64,000 nucleotides of DNA from Nocardiopsis ganjiahuensis DSM 45031 (GTDB lineage: Bacteria; Actinomycetota; Actinomycetes; Streptosporangiales; Streptosporangiaceae), in the NCBI RefSeq assembly GCF_000341085.1, contig NZ_ANBA01000016.1, positions 62,001-126,000 of the forward strand. Direction: 5' to 3'. The translations under genes were made by a program, and so were the position numbers. The notes beneath the pieces were generated by a model. The model searched no databases. It was not told where the DNA came from and was given only the letters and a program-made list of their open reading frames with translations. Numbering within the stretch: the first letter of the stretch is position 1; every line of letters starts with the position of its first letter. This document shows positions 1 to 11,265 of this stretch, in pieces.

Positions 1-1527
1 CTGGCGGACGGCGGCGTCCTTGACCAGCAGCTCCAGGGAGTCGGAGTTGCCGATGATGCCCACGCGCGGCCCGTCCGGCAGCGGCTGGTAGGCGAACACC
101 TGGGCGGCGTCGAACATCTGGGTGATGTCGTCCACACGCACCACGCCGGCCTGCTGGAACAGGGAGGTGACGGCGTAGTCGGGCAGGGCCAGTCCCCCTG
201 CGGCGTGGCCGGTGGGCGTGGTCTGCGCCGAGCCGCCGCTGCGCACCGCCACGACCGGCTTCTGCTTGGCCAGGCGCCGCGCCAGCCGGGTGAACTTGCG
301 CGGGTTGCCCAGGGACTCCAGGTACTGGAGCACGACGTGGGTGGCGGGGTCCTCCTGCCAGTACTGCATGAGGTCGTTGCCGGACACGTCGGCGCGGTTG
401 CCCGCGGAGACGAAGGTGGACAGGCCCATCCCGCGCTCGGCCACCCGCTGGAGGATGGCCCGGCCCAGGGCGCCGGACTGGGAGAAGAACCCGATCGGCC
501 CCTGGGGCGGCAGGTCCGGGGACAGGGTGGCGTTGAGGGAGACCGAGGGGTCGCTGTTGGCGATGCCCAGGCAGTTGGGCCCGACCACGCGCATACCGGC
601 GGCGCGGGCGGTGCGCACCAGTTCGTCCTGGCGTGCCCTCCCCTCGGGTCCGACCTCGCCGAACCCGGAGCTGACCACGATCAGCCCGTGCACACCCTTC
701 TCGGCGCACTGCTCGACCACGTCGACGACCGTGTCGGCGCGCACCGCCACGACGGCCAGGTCGACCTGGTCGGGGATGTCCAGGACGGAGGGATAGGCGC
801 GCACGCCCACCACGGCCTTGGCCTCGGGGTGGACGGGGTAGACGGGGCCCTGGAACTCCCCGCCGAGCAGGTTGCGCAGGGCGGTCTGGCCGATGGTGTG
901 CGCGGTGCGGCTGGCACCGATGACCGCGACGGACTCGGGGAAGAGCAGGCGGGCGATGGAGCGCGACTCGGCGCGCTGCTCACGGGCCCGCATGACCTCC
1001 TTGGAGTCGTCCGTGGGCTGGAGGTCCAGGGTGAGCCGGATGACGCCCTCGTCGAAGGTCTGCTGTGCGGTGTAACCGGCTTCGCGGAAGACGTTGATCA
1101 TGCGCCGGTTCTCGGGCAGCACGTCGGCGATGAAGCGGCGCACCCCGCGTTCGCGGGCGGCGGCTCCGATGTGCTCCAGGAGCACCGAGGCCAGGCCCCG
1201 GCCCTGGTGCCCGTCCTCCACGACGAAGGCCACCTCGGCTTCCTCCGGGGCGACCTTGTCGTAGCGCACCACGGAGACGAGGGTGCCGGAGATGGTGGCC
1301 ACCAGGGCCACCCGGTCTTCGTAGTCGACCGTGGTGAAACGTTTCACGTCACGGTCGGAGAGCTTGGGGTAGGGCGCGAAGAACCGGTAGTAGATCGTCT
1401 CCGGCGAGAGCCGGGAGTGGAACTCACGCAGCAGGTCGGCGTCGTCAGGGGTGATGGGGCGCAGGTGCGCGGTGCCTCCGTCGGTCAGAACGACGTCGGC
1501 TTCCCAATGGTTCGGGTAGGACTGCAC
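1..1527 (-). CDS. GNAT/NDP-forming acyl-CoA synthetase fusion protein (lysine acetyltransferase, PatA-like), 3' end missing
   Basis: The frame is open from a GTG at 1527 to the left edge of the window, giving 509 codons, so the C-terminus lies outside. Residues about 15-170 form a GNAT domain with the acetyl-CoA loop GHQGRGLA (about 107-114). From about residue 195 an NDP-forming acyl-CoA synthetase CoA-binding domain begins (LFPESVAVIGAS) and continues into the succinyl-CoA-ligase-like region (VVGPNCLGIAN, GFFSQSGALG). This order, GNAT first and synthetase-like domain second, is that described for Streptomyces lividans PatA, which acetylates and inactivates acyl-CoA synthetases; in Salmonella Pat the order is reversed. 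The synthetase half is probably a non-catalytic sensor. The start was chosen because no in-frame start lies upstream before stops and the GNAT fold begins soon after it. The gene is divergent from the sugar kinase. The substrate is inferred, not seen. Confidence 0.85.
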   Translation of the reverse strand, partial: MQSYPNHWEADVVLTDGGTAHLRPITPDDADLLREFHSRLSPETIYYRFFAPYPKLSDRDVKRFTTVDYEDRVALVATISGTLVSVVRYDKVAPEEAEVAFVVEDGHQGRGLASVLLEHIGAAARERGVRRFIADVLPENRRMINVFREAGYTAQQTFDEGVIRLTLDLQPTDDSKEVMRAREQRAESRSIARLLFPESVAVIGASRTAHTIGQTALRNLLGGEFQGPVYPVHPEAKAVVGVRAYPSVLDIPDQVDLAVVAVRADTVVDVVEQCAEKGVHGLIVVSSGFGEVGPEGRARQDELVRTARAAGMRVVGPNCLGIANSDPSVSLNATLSPDLPPQGPIGFFSQSGALGRAILQRVAERGMGLSTFVSAGNRADVSGNDLMQYWQEDPATHVVLQYLESLGNPRKFTRLARRLAKQKPVVAVRSGGSAQTTPTGHAAGGLALPDYAVTSLFQQAGVVRVDDITQMFDAAQVFAYQPLPDGPRVGIIGNSDSLELLVKDAAVRQ

Positions 1528-1795
1528 GACTGCGAGACTAGACGACAATCGGTCGAATCCGGGGAAAGTCCATGCGGGCTCCCCGAAATCCCCTCCCCGG
1601 GACCCGCCCGCCGAAGGGCTTGGGGCCCGTCTCAGCCGGGCGCCGCGTACCCTGGTGCGGTGGGTCCGTCGACCCTCGGCAGCCCTTGTGTGACCGCGTG
1701 TCCGGGGTGCTGTCAGTTCGTTACCCGACACTGATCGTTAAGCTGTTAACGTCGTGCGGGCACAGATTCTCAAACCCTCGGTGGTGGCTGGCGAA

Positions 1796-2740
1796 ATGAC
1801 TCGAGTGGTCGTGATCGGTGACCTGATGACCGATGCCGTCGCGCGCGCGTTCCACCCGTTGGCCCGCGGCAGCGACACCCCTGCGTCAGTGATCATGTAC
1901 GGCGGCGGTTCCGGGGCGAACATAGCCTCGTGGCTCGCGGTCGAGGGTACCGAAACCACGTTCGTCGGCCGTCGCGGCTCCGACATCACCGGACGCACCC
2001 GCGAGATGGAACTCATGGGCTACGGCCTGGACTCGCGCATGGTGATGGACCCCGAGCGCCCCACCGGCACCTGCGTGGTGATGATCACCCACCGCGGCGA
2101 CCGGACGATGCTGAGCGACCCCGGCGCCAACGCCCGGCTCCAGCCCGAGGACCTGCCCCGTGACGTGTTCGGCGCCGACGGCCACCTGCACGTGTCCGGC
2201 TACACGCTGATCAACTCCGACTCCCGCCGCGCGGCCCGGGTGGCCCTGCGCATGGCGCGGGAGAGCGGGATGTCGATCTCGGTGGACGGCGGCTCGCACG
2301 CGCCGCTGGAGCGCGCCGGCGCGGAGAACTTCCTGGACTGGACGCAGGGCGCCCGGCTGCTGTTCGTCAACGTCGACCAGGCCCGGGTGCTCACCGGGCG
2401 CGACGACGCCGAGGCCGCCGCCAAGGTGCTGACCGCGTGGTTCCCCAATGTCGTGATCAAGCTCGGCCAGGAGGGCGGGCTGTGGGCCTCCAAGACGCGC
2501 GAGGACTGCGTGACCGCCCCCGCCGAGCCGGTGGAGCCCTCCCCGGGCTCCGTGGGCGCCGGTGACGCCTTCATCGCCGGTTTCCTGCCCGCGTGGCTGG
2601 CCGGACGCCACCCCAAAGAGGCCCTGGGCCGGGCCAGCAGACTGGCCGCCCGCGCGCTGCACCAGCCGGGGGCCCGCCCGGACCTGGGCGAGGGGCAGCC
2701 GGTCCGCCGGGGCGCGCCCCGGGGCCAGCGCATCCGCTGA
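1796..2740 (+). CDS. PfkB-family carbohydrate/nucleoside kinase
   Basis: This 314-residue cytoplasmic kinase of the ribokinase/PfkB family transfers phosphate from ATP to a sugar or nucleoside. The N-terminus reads MTRVVVIGDLMTDAV, followed by the glycine-rich substrate signature GGGSGANIASW. The C-terminal signature is SVGAGDAFIAGF, with the catalytic Asp in GAGD. The length is normal for the family. A GTG 42 bases upstream (1754) would add 14 residues that do not belong to the fold, so the ATG at 1796 is preferred although its ribosome-binding site is weak. The gene stands alone, divergent from the acetyltransferase gene and convergent with the helicase, and ends in a strong hairpin. The substrate cannot be told from sequence. 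Confidence 0.85.
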   Translation: MTRVVVIGDLMTDAVARAFHPLARGSDTPASVIMYGGGSGANIASWLAVEGTETTFVGRRGSDITGRTREMELMGYGLDSRMVMDPERPTGTCVVMITHRGDRTMLSDPGANARLQPEDLPRDVFGADGHLHVSGYTLINSDSRRAARVALRMARESGMSISVDGGSHAPLERAGAENFLDWTQGARLLFVNVDQARVLTGRDDAEAAAKVLTAWFPNVVIKLGQEGGLWASKTREDCVTAPAEPVEPSPGSVGAGDAFIAGFLPAWLAGRHPKEALGRASRLAARALHQPGARPDLGEGQPVRRGAPRGQRIR

Positions 2741-2756
2741 CCCCGCGCACACGTCC

Positions 2757-2794
2757 GTCAAGGCCCCGCCGCCTCGATGTGGCGGGGCCTTGAC
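2757..2794. terminator. Bidirectional terminator hairpin
   Basis: A perfect 14-bp stem (2757-2770 with 2781-2794) with a 10-base loop lies between the convergent kinase and helicase genes. No U-tract follows, as is common in actinomycetes. Confidence 0.8.
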
Positions 2795-2847
2795 GTGTCC
2801 GGGATCCGAACCGCTGCCGAACCCGCGGCCCGCGTCCCCGGGCCCGC

Positions 2848-5175
2848 TCAGCCGCCGGTGGTGGCCAGGGTGAGGGGCAGGACCTCCGGGGCGCCCGCCT
2901 TCCGGAGCAGGGCCGCGCCGACCGTCAGGCTCCACCCGGTGTCGACCTGGTCGTCCACCAGCAGAACCGGTCCCGGTGTGCGGTTCTGGAGCTCGGCCAC
3001 CCGGGCCTCGAGGGCCTCGTCGGCCACCAGCTCCGAGTACACCTGCTCCAGGCGCATGGCGCTGTTGTGGCGGCGGGTGCCCGGCCCGCCCCCGGTCCGG
3101 TAGGACAGCGAGCCGAGCGGAACCAGCCGGCCGAGCTCGGCGATGCGGGCGGCGAGGTCCGCGACCAGGGCCGGCCGGGTGAGCGAGGGCATCGCGACCA
3201 CGCCGACGGGCCGGTCCCGCCACCCCCAGGAGGCGAGGACGCGCACCACGCCCTGGAGGAGCCGTTCGTCCACGGGTGCGTCCGGTGCGCCCTCGGCGAG
3301 GATCCGGCGCAGTTCGGTGCCCCAGCCGATGTCGGTGAGGCGGCCCAGGGCGCGTCCCTCCGCCGCTCTGAGGTTCTCGGGGATCTTGCCGGACAGGCGC
3401 ACGCCGAGGGTGTCCATTCCGGTGGGCCACTGGCGGCGCGGGGTGATGGGGGTGCCGGGCCGGTCCAGGTGGTCGGCCGCGGCCTTGCGGCGCCCTGAGT
3501 CGACCTCGGTGGGCCAGTACCGGCCGGTGCACACGTCGCAGCGCCCGCACGGCTTGGCCTCGGGGTCGTCCAGCTGGCGGCGGAGGAACTCCATCCGGCA
3601 GGTGTCGACGGCGATGTAGTCGAGCATGGCGCGCTGCTCGCGTTCACGGGCGGCGCTGACGGCGGCGTAGCGCTCGGCGTCGTAGGTCCAGGGCCGGCCG
3701 GTGGCGGTCCAGCCGCCGCGCACCCGGCGCACCGCCCCGTCCACGTCCAGCACCTTGAGCATCTGCTCCAGGCGGGTGCGGCGCAGGTCCACACGGGTCT
3801 CGAGGTTGGCGGTGGACAGGGGTTTGTCGGACTCCCCCAGCACCTGGAGGGTCTGGCGGACGGTGTCCTCGGGCGGGAAGGACAGCCCCGCGAAGTACTC
3901 CCAGATCTGCACGTCCTCGCGGCCGGGCAGGAGCACGACCTCGGCGCGCTCGACGCCGCGGCCCGCACGGCCGACCTGCTGGTAGTAGGAGATCGGGGAC
4001 TGCGGGGCGCCCAGGTGGACGACGAAGCCCAGGTCCGGCTTGTCGAAGCCCATGCCCAGCGCGCTGGTGGCCACGAGCGCCTTGACCCGGTTGCCGAGCA
4101 GGGCGTCCTCGGCCAGTCTGCGCTCGTCGGGGTCGGTCTGCCCGGTGTAGGGCAGCACCTCCATGCCCTGCTCGGTGAGGAACCGGGCGGTCTCCACCGC
4201 GGCGCTGACGGTGAGCGTGTAGACGATGCCCGAACCCGGGATCCGGGGCAGGTGTTCGGCCAGCCAGCTGAGCCGGGCGGTGGGGTCGGGCAGCTCGGCC
4301 ACGCCCAGGCTCAGGCTCTCGCGTTCCAGGCTGCCGCGCAGGACCAGGGTGTCGGCGCGGTCGGCCCCGGCCTGCAGCTGCTCGGCGACGTCGTGGGTGA
4401 CGCGCTCGTTGGCGGTGGCGGTGGTGGCCAGGACCGGGACCCCGTCGGGCAGGTCGTGCAGCAGGGAGCGGATGCGCCGGTAGTCGGGGCGGAAGTCGTG
4501 GCCCCAGTCGGAGACGCAGTGCGCCTCGTCGATGACGACCAGGCCCGCCCCCGCGGCGAGTTCGGGCAGGACGCGGTCGCGGAACTCGGGGTTGTTGAGC
4601 CGTTCGGGGCTGACCAGGAGCACGTCCACCAGGCCCTGGGAGACCTCGGCGTAGGTGGACTCCCAGGCGGTGGTGTTGGAGCTGTTGATGGTGCGGGCGC
4701 GGATGCCCGCCCGTTCGGCGGCGGCGATCTGGTTGCGCATCAGCGCCAGCAGCGGGGAGACGATGACGGTGGGACCCGCCCCCTCGGCCCTGCGCAGGGC
4801 GGTGGCCACGAAGTACACGGCCGACTTGCCCCAACCGGTGCGCTGGACGACCAGGGCCCTCCTCCGGTCGGCGACCAGGGCGTGGATGGCGGTCCACTGG
4901 TCCTCGCGCAGGCGGGCGGAGTCCCCGGCGAGGGCGCGCAGGTGCTCCTCGGCGCGTTCGCGCAGGGCACCGCCCGGCCGGGGGCCCGCCGGGTCGGCGG
5001 CGGGGTCGGCCGGGCCGCTGCCGGGCTCCTCGGAGCCGGCGGGGGCGTGCCCGGGTTCCGCAGGAGCCGCGGGCTCGTCGACGGGGACCTCCGGGGGCGC
5101 GGCGGGTGCCGCGTCCGGGTCCGTTGCGGATACTGCGTCCGGGGCGGGGACGTCGGGCGGGGTGGGAGTGGCCAT
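2848..5175 (-). CDS. RecQ-type ATP-dependent DNA helicase with C-terminal phosphoribosyltransferase-like motif
   Basis: This 775-residue protein is a superfamily-2 DNA helicase. After a Pro/Ala/Glu-rich, probably disordered N-terminus (about 1-75) come the Walker A variant RTGWGKS (about 112-118), the DEAH box VVIDEAHCVSDWGHDFRPDY (from about 213) and motif VI QQVGRAGRG. A CGRCDVC zinc cluster follows, as in RecQ. Near the end is VLLVDDQVDTGW, which resembles the PRPP-binding loop of phosphoribosyltransferases; this extension recurs in actinobacterial RecQ-like proteins. The start ATG at 5175 was chosen because the Ala/Pro-rich tail begins there; the 70 upstream in-frame codons are Arg/Cys-rich and unlike protein. 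The likely role is replication-fork or recombination repair. Ligand binding by the C-terminal domain is inference only. Confidence 0.87.
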   Translation of the reverse strand: MATPTPPDVPAPDAVSATDPDAAPAAPPEVPVDEPAAPAEPGHAPAGSEEPGSGPADPAADPAGPRPGGALRERAEEHLRALAGDSARLREDQWTAIHALVADRRRALVVQRTGWGKSAVYFVATALRRAEGAGPTVIVSPLLALMRNQIAAAERAGIRARTINSSNTTAWESTYAEVSQGLVDVLLVSPERLNNPEFRDRVLPELAAGAGLVVIDEAHCVSDWGHDFRPDYRRIRSLLHDLPDGVPVLATTATANERVTHDVAEQLQAGADRADTLVLRGSLERESLSLGVAELPDPTARLSWLAEHLPRIPGSGIVYTLTVSAAVETARFLTEQGMEVLPYTGQTDPDERRLAEDALLGNRVKALVATSALGMGFDKPDLGFVVHLGAPQSPISYYQQVGRAGRGVERAEVVLLPGREDVQIWEYFAGLSFPPEDTVRQTLQVLGESDKPLSTANLETRVDLRRTRLEQMLKVLDVDGAVRRVRGGWTATGRPWTYDAERYAAVSAAREREQRAMLDYIAVDTCRMEFLRRQLDDPEAKPCGRCDVCTGRYWPTEVDSGRRKAAADHLDRPGTPITPRRQWPTGMDTLGVRLSGKIPENLRAAEGRALGRLTDIGWGTELRRILAEGAPDAPVDERLLQGVVRVLASWGWRDRPVGVVAMPSLTRPALVADLAARIAELGRLVPLGSLSYRTGGGPGTRRHNSAMRLEQVYSELVADEALEARVAELQNRTPGPVLLVDDQVDTGWSLTVGAALLRKAGAPEVLPLTLATTGG

Positions 5176-5447
5176 GACTTCTTTGGTACCAGAGGCGGAG
5201 GGGATCGGTGTGGTCGTCCACAGGCTCTTCCGCCCAGCGCAGGGGCGAAACGGAAGATCTCTCTGACGGTGCGGCGGCCTCGTGGGCACCGGCCGCCCCT
5301 TGTGGAACACGCGTACGAACCGGCACCCGGTCCCACATCTCCTCCCAAGGCAACAGTGGTAACGGAATAGAAACATTCCCCACATATGGCATTGCGCTCA
5401 CGCGGTGTTATCTGAACACTCGCCGCAAGGGCTCATGTGTTCACGTA

Positions 5448-5479
5448 TGGGAGCGCTCCCGAAAGGGGAGGGCTCTCCC
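5448..5479. promoter_or_regulatory. CebR/CelR-like LacI-family operator(s) upstream of the beta-glucanase
   Basis: TGGGAGCGCTCCCG (5448-5461) matches 13 of 14 bases of the known CebR/CelR operator TGGGAGCGCTCCCA, which controls cellulase and cellodextrin genes in Streptomyces and Thermobifida. A weaker near-palindrome GGGAGGGCTCTCCC lies 18 bp further on (5466-5479). Both sit just before the GH81 ribosome-binding site, where a repressor would block early transcription. A separate inverted repeat TGAACAC...GTGTTCA (5413-5443) lies just upstream. Confidence 0.72.
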
Positions 5480-5502
5480 GAGAGAAGCACGAAAGGCACC
5501 CG

Positions 5503-8445
5503 ATGGCAGCACGAAGCCGCCCCACCCCCGACGGCTCCGTCCCCCGATCCCCACGTTCCCTCCTCCCCGGTTCCACCGGACCCCGGCACGCCCGTGGGCG
5601 CAACCGCACCACCCTGGGCCTGCTGGCCACCGCCTCCGCCCTCGTGGTCGGCGGCGCGACCCTGGCGGTCGCCGGGGCCGGGACCGACGCCACCCCGGCC
5701 TCCGCCGACAGCGCGGCCGAGGTGCCCGTCGGCTCGGGCAGCTACACCGACTCCCGTCCCGCGGGCGCCTCCGGCCCCTCCGACCTGAACGGGGCACCGA
5801 CCTCCCCCAAGGTCACCGACGACTACACCGGCCCGGCCCCCACCAACGAGTGGTGGTCCTCGCTGATCTTCCAGCGCTACCCCGACAACCCCCACGGCGA
5901 GAACCTCTTCGCCCACCCCCTGAGCTACCGGCCCCACGAGGGCGGGCTCGACATGGGCTACCCCGACTCCCACCAGCTCGTGGGCGACGACCTCAAGTAC
6001 GAGTACACCGCCGTCTCCGACCTCACGCTCGGCGCCGCCGGGCTGGACTCGCCCGACACCCGCACCGCGGACAGCGGCGACTGGACGGTCACCGCGCACT
6101 GGGAGGGCGGCGGCGCGCAACTGCGGGTCACCATCGGCCAGGGACTCCCCTTCGCCTACGCCGAGACCGACGGCGCCGGAGCCGAGGTGACCTTCGAGAG
6201 CTCCCCCGACATCTGGCACGAGGACGGATCCACCGTCGGCGCCACTGTCAACGGCAGGCACTACGCCCTGTTCTCGCCCTCGGACTCCCCCTGGACCGTG
6301 TCCGGTGACACGCTCACCGCCGACACCGGGGACGACGGGTACTACTCCGTGGCCGTCCTGCCCTCACCCGAGGACCTGGACGCCTTCGCCCCCTACGCCC
6401 ACTCCTTCGTCACCGGCTCCCTCGTGGAGTACGACTACGACGAGTCCGCGGCCACCCTCACCAGCACCTACCAGCTGGAGACCGAGGCCAAGGAGGGCGA
6501 CGAGACCGGCACCCTCACCGCGCTCTACCCGCACCAGTGGGCCAACGTCACCGGCGGCCTCACCGACCTGTCCTACGTCTCGCCCCGGGGCGAGATGAAG
6601 GTCTCCGAGGGCGCCTCCTTCACCACCGAGCTCACCACCCAGGGCATCATGCCCAGCCTGCCCACCGTCGACAGCGCCGACCACGACCGGATGGCCGCGC
6701 TCATCGACGAGGTCCTCGCCGAGGAGGAGCTCTTCCCCGAGCCCGGCGACACCTACTGGGACGGCAAGGCCATGGGCCGCCTGGCGCAGCTCATCCCGAT
6801 CGCCGACTCCATCGGCCACACCGAGGCCCGTGACGAACTCCTCGCGCTGGTCCAGGGCCGCCTGGAGGACTGGCTGACCGCCGGCGGGACCCGCCAGTTC
6901 CACTACGACGAGCAGTGGGGCACGATGCTCGGCTACCCCGACAGCTTCGGGGCCGCGACCGAACTCAACGACCACGACTTCCACTACGGCTACTTCGTCT
7001 CCGCCGCCGCCGTTGTCGCCCGCTACGACCGCGACTGGGCCGACGAGGACGCCTGGGGCGGCATGATCCGCCTGCTCATCGGAGACGTGGCAGAGACCGA
7101 CCCCGACAGCGACATGTTCCCGCGCCTGCGCTCGTTCTCCCCCTACGCCGGACACGGCTGGGCCTCCGGCCACGCCGGGTTCGCCGCGGGCAACAACCAG
7201 GAGTCCTCCTCCGAGGGGATGCACTTCGCTGCCGCCACCGCCCACTTCGGCGCCATGACCGGCGACGAGGAACTCCGTGACCTGGGCGTCTACCTGCACA
7301 CCACCCAGGCCTCCACCATCGCCCGCTACTGGCAGAACGCGGGCGGGGACACCTTCCCCGAGGACTACCCCGAGGACGTCGTCGGCATGGTCTGGGGCGA
7401 CGGCGGCGACTACCGCATCTGGTGGGACGGCGGTGCCGAGGAGCACTACGGCATCAACTACCTGCCCATCACCGCGGGCTCGCTGTACCTGGGGCACGAC
7501 CCCGAGCACGCCGGTGTGATCTACGAGTCGCTCGTGGACAAGCTCGGCGGCGAGCCCGACATCTGGCGGGACATCCACTGGGCGCACCGCGCGCTCTCCG
7601 ACGGCGAGGACGCCCTGCGGATGTTCGAGGAGCAGTGGGACACCTACGAACCCGAGGCGGGCGGCTCCAAGCCGCACACCTACCAGTGGGTCTCCACCCT
7701 CGCCGAGGTCGGCACCGTGGACGTCTCCGTGACCGCTGACACCGCCCACTACGCCGTGTTCGACAACGGCACCGAACGCGCGTACACGGCCTTCAACCCG
7801 GGTTCGGAGCCGCTCACCGTCACCTTCTCCGACGGCACCACGCTCCAGGTCGAGCCCGGCGCGCTGGGCTCCACCGTGGGCGAGGGCGGCGGAGGCGACC
7901 CCGGCGGCCCCGGTGACGGCGGGGACCCCGACCCCGACCCCGGTCCGGGCGAGGGCAACGTGGGCGAGGGCTCCCTCCACCTGACCGACACCGCGCTCTC
8001 CACCGACCCGGGCGGCACCGAGAGCGGCATCACGGTGCCGAACGCGGCCGGTGGGAACCACGACGGCACCCCGCCCTCGGACAGCGTGGTGCTCGAGCTG
8101 GAGGGCCTGACCGGCTCCTTCACCGGTGGCTCCACCTCCTTCGCCCTGCCGGTGGACTCCGGCGACGGGATCGGCAACGCCGTCCAGGCACGCGTCTCCT
8201 ACGACTTCGACGGCGACGGCACGCACGACCGGGAGGAGACGTACCACTACTTCGCCACCGACGACGTCTCCGGCTGGGAGACCTACACCCACGGTCAGGG
8301 CCCGGCGTCCCATGAGGGTTCGTTCGCGGATCTGGACGGCGGATCGGTACGCGTGGAGATCTGGAGCGCCCTCGGCGGCCAGGACTCCGAAGTGCGCGTC
8401 GGCGGCCCGGAGGGCGCCACCCTGGGCGTTCCCTTCACCGACTGA
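5503..8445 (+). CDS. Secreted GH81 endo-beta-1,3-glucanase with C-terminal glucan-binding-like domain
   Basis: This 980-residue exported enzyme should hydrolyse beta-1,3-glucan such as laminarin, curdlan or fungal wall. After a long Arg-rich n-region comes a signal helix (LGLLATASALVVGGATLAVA) ending near an ASA site. The GH81 catalytic region has TNEWWSSLIFQRYPDN near its start, then the family hallmark ELNDHDFHYGYFVSAA with the catalytic Asp. A Glu-rich block NNQESSSEGMHFAAA contains the expected catalytic Glu. A Gly/Asp/Pro linker separates a beta-rich C-terminal domain (last about 160 residues) that resembles a beta-1,3-glucan-binding module, possibly CBM56; that assignment is tentative. 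The ATG at 5503 has GAAAGG six bases upstream. Expression is probably induced by beta-glucan oligosaccharides through the operator at 5448. Confidence 0.9.
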   Translation: MAARSRPTPDGSVPRSPRSLLPGSTGPRHARGRNRTTLGLLATASALVVGGATLAVAGAGTDATPASADSAAEVPVGSGSYTDSRPAGASGPSDLNGAPTSPKVTDDYTGPAPTNEWWSSLIFQRYPDNPHGENLFAHPLSYRPHEGGLDMGYPDSHQLVGDDLKYEYTAVSDLTLGAAGLDSPDTRTADSGDWTVTAHWEGGGAQLRVTIGQGLPFAYAETDGAGAEVTFESSPDIWHEDGSTVGATVNGRHYALFSPSDSPWTVSGDTLTADTGDDGYYSVAVLPSPEDLDAFAPYAHSFVTGSLVEYDYDESAATLTSTYQLETEAKEGDETGTLTALYPHQWANVTGGLTDLSYVSPRGEMKVSEGASFTTELTTQGIMPSLPTVDSADHDRMAALIDEVLAEEELFPEPGDTYWDGKAMGRLAQLIPIADSIGHTEARDELLALVQGRLEDWLTAGGTRQFHYDEQWGTMLGYPDSFGAATELNDHDFHYGYFVSAAAVVARYDRDWADEDAWGGMIRLLIGDVAETDPDSDMFPRLRSFSPYAGHGWASGHAGFAAGNNQESSSEGMHFAAATAHFGAMTGDEELRDLGVYLHTTQASTIARYWQNAGGDTFPEDYPEDVVGMVWGDGGDYRIWWDGGAEEHYGINYLPITAGSLYLGHDPEHAGVIYESLVDKLGGEPDIWRDIHWAHRALSDGEDALRMFEEQWDTYEPEAGGSKPHTYQWVSTLAEVGTVDVSVTADTAHYAVFDNGTERAYTAFNPGSEPLTVTFSDGTTLQVEPGALGSTVGEGGGGDPGGPGDGGDPDPDPGPGEGNVGEGSLHLTDTALSTDPGGTESGITVPNAAGGNHDGTPPSDSVVLELEGLTGSFTGGSTSFALPVDSGDGIGNAVQARVSYDFDGDGTHDREETYHYFATDDVSGWETYTHGQGPASHEGSFADLDGGSVRVEIWSALGGQDSEVRVGGPEGATLGVPFTD

Positions 8446-8522
8446 GCAACGGGTCCCGCCGCGCGGGGCCGCACGTGAGGGGGCGGGACCGCCGGCGACC
8501 GGTGGCCCCGCCCCTGCCCCCG

Positions 8523-8558
8523 GGTTTCCCGCCCCCGGCTCGCCGGGGGCGGGAAACC
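8523..8558 (+). terminator. Terminator of the GH81 gene
   Basis: A perfect 16-bp stem (8523-8538 with 8543-8558) and a CTCG tetraloop lie 77 bases after the GH81 stop codon. Confidence 0.85.
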
Positions 8559-8602
8559 GTTCTTCGTATGGGCGGAAACCGTCTCTCGCATGGGCGAAAA
8601 CC
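8547..8602 (+). repeat. Degenerate tandem repeat of about 22-23 bp upstream of parC
   Basis: The unit GGGCGGGAAACCGTTCTTCG (8547 on) recurs as GGGCGGAAACCGTCTCTCG (8570 on) and in part as GGGCGAAAACC (8592 on). The first copy overlaps the right arm of the GH81 terminator. It lies 80-135 bases before parC and could be decay of a duplicated segment or a set of binding sites. Confidence 0.55.
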
Positions 8603-8681
8603 CCCCAGTCGCGCGACTCACACACGCCCAACCACGCGCCCCGGTACGTTTCAGTCTCTGGCACAGGCCAGAATTACGGAC

Positions 8682-11177
<2,496 letters not shown>

Positions 11178-11190
11178 GTTTCGCGCCCTC

Positions 11191-11228
11191 TGCCGTGCAC
11201 ACGGGTGTGGTTACCTGTGTGCACGGCA
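11191..11228 (+). terminator. Hairpin between parC and the carbonic anhydrase gene
   Basis: A perfect 12-bp stem TGCCGTGCACAC/GTGTGCACGGCA (11191-11202 with 11217-11228) and a 14-base loop lie 13 bases after the parC stop. It is the probable parC terminator. The arms are themselves palindromic at GTGCAC, so an operator for the next gene cannot be excluded. Confidence 0.6.
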
Positions 11229-11265
11229 TCGCCGCGCACCCAAAAGACATAGGGAGTAACGACAC

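Noticed and set aside
205-1734. Long + strand open frame across the acetyltransferase gene
   Set aside because: Gly/Ala/His/Val-rich composition of a high-GC antisense shadow; the minus-strand frame carries clear GNAT and CoA-synthetase motifs.
1886-3550. 554-codon minus-strand frame spanning the kinase, its terminator and the helicase gene
   Set aside because: It crosses a strong terminator and two recognised genes, and is Arg/Pro/Gly-rich without motifs.
4015-5370. 451-codon + frame antisense to the helicase gene
   Set aside because: Shadow of the RecQ reading frame; low-complexity Gly/Val/Gln composition.
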